In this document: positions 6,563-10,673 of the stretch, one piece after another
Position numbering within the stretch: the stretch's first letter is position 1
Layout of the letters: the number at the start of each line of letters is the position of its first letter
Assembly (NCBI GenBank): GCA_964445375.1
Contig: CAYUKO010000131.1
Location: forward strand, 1 to 10,673
Reading direction: 5' to 3'
DNA from: COE1 sp964445375
Lineage (GTDB): Bacteria > Bacillota > Clostridia > Lachnospirales > Lachnospiraceae
Length of the DNA stretch: 10,673 nucleotides
The notes under the pieces: model-generated
Seen by the model: only the letters and a program-made list of their open reading frames with translations
Database searches by the model: none
What the model was told of the DNA's origin: nothing
Translations under genes and position numbers: made by a program

Positions 6563-8479
6563 ATGTCAGAGATAAGAGAACAGGTTGACGTATGTGTTGT
6601 TGGTGCTGGTCATGCGGGCTGTGAAGCTGCTCTTGCCTGTGCAAGAATGGGGCTTGAAACCGTTATGTTTACCGTTAGTGTTGACAGTATTGCTCTGATG
6701 CCATGTAATCCCAATGTTGGTGGTTCTTCTAAAGGACATCTTGTAAGAGAACTGGATGCTTTGGGCGGTGAAATGGGTAAAAATATAGATCGGACTTTTA
6801 TTCAGTCCAAGATGTTAAATGTATCAAAAGGACCTGCCGTACATTCGCTTCGTGCACAGGCGGATAAGGCAGAATATTCAAGAGCCATGAGAAAGGTTCT
6901 TGAGAATCAGGAACATTTAACTATTAAGCAGGCAGAGGTTACCGAACTTCTTGCCGAAGAGTTAGAGACACCGGATGGACTTGCAACCAAGAGAATAACA
7001 GGTGTTAAGACTTACACAGGTGCTATTTATGAAGCAAAAGCGGTTGTTTTATGTACGGGTACTTATTTAAAGGCAAGATGTCTTTGTGGTGAGGCGATTA
7101 CGTATACTGGTCCAAATGGTTTGCAGGCAGCCAATTACTTAACAGATTCCTTGAAGAATCTTGGTGTCGAGATGCGTCGTTTTAAGACGGGAACACCTGC
7201 AAGAATGGACAAGCGCTCCATTGATTTTAGCAAGATGGAGGAGCAGCTTGGTGATGAAAGAGTTGTGCCATTTTCTTTTTCTACCAATCCGGAAGATGTG
7301 CAGATAGATCAGGTATCCTGCTGGCTTACCTATACGAATGAGAAAACACATGAAATTATTCGTAATAATCTCGACCGTTCCCCAATTTATGCAGGTATTA
7401 TTGAAGGAACCGGACCAAGATACTGTCCGTCTATCGAGGACAAAGTAGTAAAATTTGCCGAGAAGGAAAGACATCAGGTATTTATCGAGCCGGAAGGCTT
7501 GCATACCAATGAGATGTATGTTGGTGGTATGAGTTCTTCGTTACCGGAGGACGTACAGCTTGCTATGTACCGTACCGTACCGGGACTTGAGAATTGTAAA
7601 ATGGTAAGAAATGCGTATGCGATAGAATATGACTGTATCAATCCGGGACAGTTATATCCGACCTTACAGTTTAAGGCAATTTCAGGACTTTTTAGTGCCG
7701 GACAGTTCAATGGAAGCAGTGGTTATGAAGAAGCTGCGGCACAGGGTATGATTGCCGGTATGAATGCGGGACTCTTTTTACAGGGAAAAGAACAGGTAGT
7801 TCTTGATCGTTCTCAGGCTTACATAGGTGTTTTGATTGATGACCTTGTAACAAAGGAGAATTTCGAGCCATATCGAATGATGACATCCAGAGCAGAATAT
7901 CGTCTCTTGTTAAGACAGGATAATGCGGATTTAAGACTTCGTAAGATTGGTTATGAAGCTGGGCTTGTTACCAAAGAGCAGTATGACTATGTATGCAAGA
8001 AGGAAGCGTTAATCGCTAAGGAAGTAGAGCGTTTGCATAATACAAAAGTTGGCGCAAATCAGGAGATTCAGAAGTTTTTAGAGAGTAAGGGAAGTTCCGG
8101 ATTAAAGACAGCAGCATCACTTGCAGAACTTATTTGCAGACCGGAATTGTCATACGAAGTGATTGCTGAAATTGATTCGGCAAGAGAACCATTAAGTGAT
8201 GATGTCATTGAGCAGATTAATATTAATATCAAGTATGATGGTTATATTAAGAGACAGCTTAAGCAGGTAGAGCAGTATAAGAAAATGGAGAAGAAGCTGA
8301 TTCCGGCAGATTTGGATTATGATGATGTAAGCAGCCTTCGTTTGGAAGCAAGACAGAAGCTTAAGAAGTTCCAGCCTGTTTCCGTTGGTCAGGCATCCAG
8401 AATCAGTGGTGTTTCGCCGGCAGATATTTCTGTTTTACTTGTATATCTGGAACATTTGAGAAATCATAAAAATAATTAA
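6563..8479 (+). CDS. mnmG: MnmG (GidA), FAD-dependent tRNA U34 modification enzyme
   Basis: Partner of MnmE in the C5 modification of tRNA wobble uridine 34; binds FAD and NADH and uses a methylene-folate carbon. Has 638 residues from ATG 6563, close to the usual 620-640. The N-terminal FAD-binding motif is VVGAGHAGCEAA (12-23). The conserved MPCNPNVGGSSKGHL (46-60) carries Cys48; RFKTGTPAR (206-214), the GYEEAAAQG FAD segment, TSRAEYRLLLRQDNAD and the C-terminal ASRISGVSPADISVLL helix motif are all present. The chosen ATG has AAAGGAA (6547-6553) 9 nt upstream; an in-frame TTG at 6554 lies right against that site and would be poorly placed. It follows mnmE and precedes rsmG as in most Firmicutes. 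No defects seen. Confidence 0.97.
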   Translation: MSEIREQVDVCVVGAGHAGCEAALACARMGLETVMFTVSVDSIALMPCNPNVGGSSKGHLVRELDALGGEMGKNIDRTFIQSKMLNVSKGPAVHSLRAQADKAEYSRAMRKVLENQEHLTIKQAEVTELLAEELETPDGLATKRITGVKTYTGAIYEAKAVVLCTGTYLKARCLCGEAITYTGPNGLQAANYLTDSLKNLGVEMRRFKTGTPARMDKRSIDFSKMEEQLGDERVVPFSFSTNPEDVQIDQVSCWLTYTNEKTHEIIRNNLDRSPIYAGIIEGTGPRYCPSIEDKVVKFAEKERHQVFIEPEGLHTNEMYVGGMSSSLPEDVQLAMYRTVPGLENCKMVRNAYAIEYDCINPGQLYPTLQFKAISGLFSAGQFNGSSGYEEAAAQGMIAGMNAGLFLQGKEQVVLDRSQAYIGVLIDDLVTKENFEPYRMMTSRAEYRLLLRQDNADLRLRKIGYEAGLVTKEQYDYVCKKEALIAKEVERLHNTKVGANQEIQKFLESKGSSGLKTAASLAELICRPELSYEVIAEIDSAREPLSDDVIEQININIKYDGYIKRQLKQVEQYKKMEKKLIPADLDYDDVSSLRLEARQKLKKFQPVSVGQASRISGVSPADISVLLVYLEHLRNHKNN

Positions 8480-8481
8480 AA

Positions 8482-8497
8482 ATGACATATGTGTCAT
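8482..8497. repeat. Small palindrome after mnmG
   Basis: ATGACA-TATG-TGTCAT forms a 6-bp perfect hairpin starting 3 bp after the mnmG stop, flanked by A runs on both sides. On the + strand it has no T tract. On the - strand it would resemble a weak terminator. It lies in the mnmG-rsmG gap and its role, if any, is unclear. Confidence 0.4.
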
Positions 8498-8575
8498 AAA
8501 AAATGAGTAATGGTGAATAACAATTATACAAAAGTTTATGCACATATTCTTTGTTCTGAAAGGTTAAGAAAACAG

Positions 8576-9310
8576 ATGGAAATGAAATATGATTTAACAG
8601 AATTTGAGCAAGGGCTGCAGGAACTTGGTATTACGCTGGAGCAATCTCAGATGGATGCATTTCTTCAATATTATGAATTGCTGGTGGAATGGAATTCTTT
8701 TATGAATCTTACTGCAATCACAGAATTTAAGGAAGTGTGCATCAAGCATTTTCTTGATAGCTTATCCTTAATAAAGGTGATGGATTGCCATCAGGAATTA
8801 AAAGTAATTGATATAGGAACCGGAGCAGGATTTCCGGGAATTCCTCTGAAAATTGCTTTTCCGGAATTAAAGATTACGTTACTTGATTCCCTTGGAAAAA
8901 GAGTGAAGTTCTTAAATGAAGTAATTAACCAGCTTGGTTTAAAGGATATTGAAGCAATACACGGAAGGGCAGAGGATTATGCAAAGCCGACTGCATTAAG
9001 AGAAAGCTTTGATGTATGTGTATCAAGAGCCGTGGCAAATCTTGCGACACTTTCCGAATATTGCCTTCCTTATGTAATGGTTGGTGGAAGCTTTGTATCT
9101 TATAAATCTGAGAAGATTGTAGAAGAGAAACAGCAGGCACAGAAAGCAATTTCTATTCTTGGTGGAGAGATTGAGATTGATTCACAGAATGAATTTATGT
9201 TGCCATTTTCTGATATTTATCGAAATCTTTTTGTGATAAAAAAGGTGAAGAAAACACCTTCAAAATATCCAAGAAAAGCTGGACTTCCATCGAAGGAGCC
9301 GTTATCATGA
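8576..9310 (+). CDS. rsmG: RsmG (GidB), 16S rRNA G527 N7-methyltransferase
   Basis: Uses S-adenosylmethionine to methylate N7 of G527 (E. coli numbering) in 16S rRNA; loss of the family enzyme gives low-level streptomycin resistance in other bacteria. From ATG 8576 it has 244 residues, close to the usual 210-240. The N-terminal helical part contains YYELLVEWN---NLTAI (32-48) and KHFLDSL. The SAM-binding motif is VIDIGTGAGFPGIPL (77-91), followed by LLDSLGKRVKFL (103-113), HGRAED (129-134) and SRAVA (150-154). The ending YPRKAGLPSKEPL is typical. An in-frame ATG at 8510 would add 22 residues but has no ribosome binding site and no counterpart in the family that I recognise; ATG 8576 has GAAAGG (8558-8563) 12 nt upstream, somewhat far. 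ATG 8582 is a further alternative. The stop overlaps the next gene by ATGA. Confidence 0.94.
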   Translation: MEMKYDLTEFEQGLQELGITLEQSQMDAFLQYYELLVEWNSFMNLTAITEFKEVCIKHFLDSLSLIKVMDCHQELKVIDIGTGAGFPGIPLKIAFPELKITLLDSLGKRVKFLNEVINQLGLKDIEAIHGRAEDYAKPTALRESFDVCVSRAVANLATLSEYCLPYVMVGGSFVSYKSEKIVEEKQQAQKAISILGGEIEIDSQNEFMLPFSDIYRNLFVIKKVKKTPSKYPRKAGLPSKEPLS

Positions 9311-9936
9311 ATGAAAGACTAGAACTTCTTGCTATGCAGGAAGCAGAGCGCAAGAGAATTGCAGAAGAGTTGCATGATACAACGGTACAGGATCTTGTAC
9401 ATGTTTCCCAACAGTTAGAGCTTGCAGGTATGTATCTGAATCAGGATGCGAATATGACTAGAATGGAAATTGCAAGTGCAAGAAAGAATATCAAGAAAAT
9501 CATTGATGATATGCGTAGCACCATTTATGATTTACGTCCGATGGCTTTTGATGATATTGGTTGGAAATCAGCAATGGATAAATTGGTAAATGATTTCAAA
9601 AGTAAAAGTGACATTGATGTCATTTTTAAAATATGTAATATTGATGAGTGTGATTCCATTGTTAAGATTACCATTTATCGTATTATAAAAGAAGCGTGTC
9701 AAAATATATGTAAACATGCAAAGGCAAAAAGGATGTCGGTTATGATGGAAAAGAAAGAAAAGCAAATTTATCTTTCCATTTCAGATGATGGCATCGGTAT
9801 TGGTGAGTATGATGAAACCAATCATTTTGGTTTATCGATGATAAAAGAAAAGATAGGATTACTTTCGGGTAAGTTATCGATCATGACAAATGAAAGGGGA
9901 ACTACGATTCATATTGTAATTCCTATTATGGAGTAG
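9307..9936 (+). CDS. Sensorless DegS/NarX-type histidine kinase (HisKA_3 + HATPase)
   Basis: A 209-residue soluble histidine kinase made only of a transmitter. The HisKA_3 dimerisation and phosphotransfer domain (about 9-82) holds RIAEELHDTTVQDL (18-30), with phospho-acceptor His23, Asp24 and the Gln28 expected for phosphatase activity. The HATPase domain (about 116-208) shows the N box EACQN (129-133), G1 DDGIGIG (160-166), G2 FGLSMIKEK (174-182) and a final GTT (198-200). There is no PAS, GAF, HAMP or membrane segment, so the signal must come through partner proteins, an undetected small N-terminal contact, or cytosolic conditions. The start ATG overlaps the rsmG stop by 4 bp, which implies translational coupling to an rRNA methyltransferase gene. 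The response regulator follows after 30 bp. The kinase role is well supported; the signal is unknown. Confidence 0.92.
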   Translation: MNERLELLAMQEAERKRIAEELHDTTVQDLVHVSQQLELAGMYLNQDANMTRMEIASARKNIKKIIDDMRSTIYDLRPMAFDDIGWKSAMDKLVNDFKSKSDIDVIFKICNIDECDSIVKITIYRIIKEACQNICKHAKAKRMSVMMEKKEKQIYLSISDDGIGIGEYDETNHFGLSMIKEKIGLLSGKLSIMTNERGTTIHIVIPIME

Positions 9937-9966
9937 TAGATAGTTTTAGAAAGGGATAGGTATTAT

Positions 9967-10608
9967 ATGATTAATGTTATGATTGTTGATGATCATAAGA
10001 TGATAAGGGAAGGATTAAAGAGAATACTTGAATTTGAGGGAGAAGTTCAAGTAATTGATGAAGCAGATAATGGGCAGGAGTGTATTAAGAAACTTCGCAC
10101 TTCAAAACCTGATATTATACTTCTTGATATTAATATGCCGGTTATGAATGGTATTGAAACATTACAGGCAATCAAGAAAAAGAGAAAGAAATATAAAGTC
10201 TTAATGTTAACCGTGCATAATGAGATTGAATATCTCTTAAAGGCTGTTGACATAGGAATTGATGGTTATATATTAAAAGATTCCGATTCGAATGAGTTGA
10301 AGCGAGCAATCACCAGTGTATATAATGGTGAGAAATTTATTCAGCCAAGTCTGATTCCGTTATTGAACTCTAAGTTAATTGCGCGTGATCTTGATAAGGA
10401 AAAAGTGGAAAGATTATCCGATAGAGAGCTTGAGGTACTAAAGCTTGTATCTGTTGGTATGTTTAATAAAGAAATTGGAAAGAAGCTGGATATTAGTGAA
10501 AGAACCGTAAAGAATCATATGTCCAGTATCTTTAAAAAGATAGAATGTACAGATAGAACACAGGCTGCTGTATTTGCTATCCGTAACAACCTGGTTAACG
10601 TACATTAA
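9967..10608 (+). CDS. NarL/FixJ (DegU-like) response regulator with LuxR-type HTH
   Basis: A 213-residue transcription regulator paired with the kinase just upstream. The receiver domain (about 1-120) has acidic residues Asp8-Asp9, phospho-acceptor Asp54 in LLDINMPVMNG, Thr82 in MLTVH and Lys104 in ILKDSDSNEL. A linker leads to a LuxR/GerE helix-turn-helix (about 147-210) with LSDRELEVLKLV and the recognition-helix motif SERTVKNHMSSIFKKI (177-192). All phosphorylation residues are intact, so it should be activated by phosphorylation at Asp54 and bind DNA as a dimer. The ribosome binding region is AAGGGATAGG (9951-9960), 6 nt before the ATG. Target genes cannot be inferred; the nearest candidate regulated region would be outside the window. 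It is the last gene before the parS palindrome. Confidence 0.93.
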   Translation: MINVMIVDDHKMIREGLKRILEFEGEVQVIDEADNGQECIKKLRTSKPDIILLDINMPVMNGIETLQAIKKKRKKYKVLMLTVHNEIEYLLKAVDIGIDGYILKDSDSNELKRAITSVYNGEKFIQPSLIPLLNSKLIARDLDKEKVERLSDRELEVLKLVSVGMFNKEIGKKLDISERTVKNHMSSIFKKIECTDRTQAAVFAIRNNLVNVH

Positions 10609-10635
10609 ACATAATAGATTAACGTAATTTTGATG

Positions 10636-10673
10636 CAAAGAAGCAATGTTTCACGTGAAACATTGCTTCTTTG
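10636..10673. terminator. Perfect 38-bp palindrome, possible terminator of the rsmG/two-component operon
   Basis: Both 19-base halves are exact reverse complements around the centre at 10654/10655. In RNA this would form a stem of about 17 bp with an ACGT tip. It starts 27 bp after the response-regulator stop, where a terminator is expected. The right arm reaches the window edge, so I cannot see whether the palindrome extends or whether a T run follows. It contains the parS core. Confidence 0.6.
10647..10662. other. parS centromere site (ParB/Spo0J binding)
   Basis: The 16-bp sequence TGTTTCACGTGAAACA matches the widely conserved chromosomal parS consensus (TGTTNCACGTGAAACA). ParB binds it, spreads and loads SMC near the origin for chromosome segregation. 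Its place a few genes from yidD/yidC, next to rsmG, is where parS and parAB lie in many Firmicutes, so parA/parB probably follow just beyond the window. Confidence 0.92.

Noticed and set aside
7139..7504. 121-codon open frame on the - strand inside mnmG.
   Set aside because: It is opposite strongly conserved mnmG codons and shows no recognisable protein features; a shadow frame.
7567..7582. TACCG repeated three times in a row inside mnmG.
   Set aside because: It lies within conserved coding sequence and is fully explained by the codons used; three units of five bases are likely chance.

Overview
The window looks like part of the origin-proximal housekeeping cluster of a low-GC Clostridia bacterium, most probably a member of the Lachnospiraceae. 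This rests on the gene order yidD-yidC-jag(khpB)-mnmE-mnmG-rsmG, on AGGAGG-type ribosome binding sites, on AT-rich codon use and on the flavour of the proteins. Genus or species cannot be fixed from the sequence alone. All genes lie on the + strand. By analogy with other Firmicutes, transcription runs away from oriC, which would lie upstream of the left edge.

Layout. (1) 1-2265 is the end of yidD, then yidC and jag/khpB: membrane protein insertion plus an RNA-binding partner. It is closed by a clear intrinsic terminator. (2) 2266-4920 is a three-gene block that is not part of the usual core order: a Cof-type HAD phosphatase, a TSUP (TauE/SafE-like) permease overlapping it by 4 bp, and a 336-residue protein I cannot assign. 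The last carries a GGANGPTSFF-like motif that resembles the conserved loop of the beta subunit of sodium-pumping decarboxylases. (3) 4921-9310 starts at a good sigma-A promoter and holds mnmE, mnmG and rsmG. MnmE and MnmG jointly modify wobble uridine 34 of tRNAs; RsmG methylates 16S rRNA. Two hairpins sit between mnmE and mnmG. (4) 9307-10608 is a DegS/DegU-like two-component pair. The kinase has no sensor or membrane domain and its start codon overlaps the rsmG stop. (5) The window ends in a perfect 38-bp palindrome whose central 16 bp are the ParB-binding site parS. It may also form the terminator of the operon.

Taken together this is mostly ordinary core genome. The points worth attention are the parS/terminator palindrome, the unassigned protein with the decarboxylase-like motif, the sensorless two-component pair placed between rsmG and parS, a YidC with the groove arginine replaced by tyrosine and a very large external loop, and the cargo block splitting jag from mnmE. 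I found no tRNA or rRNA gene, CRISPR array, insertion sequence or phage gene. No gene-free stretch exceeds 300 bases.
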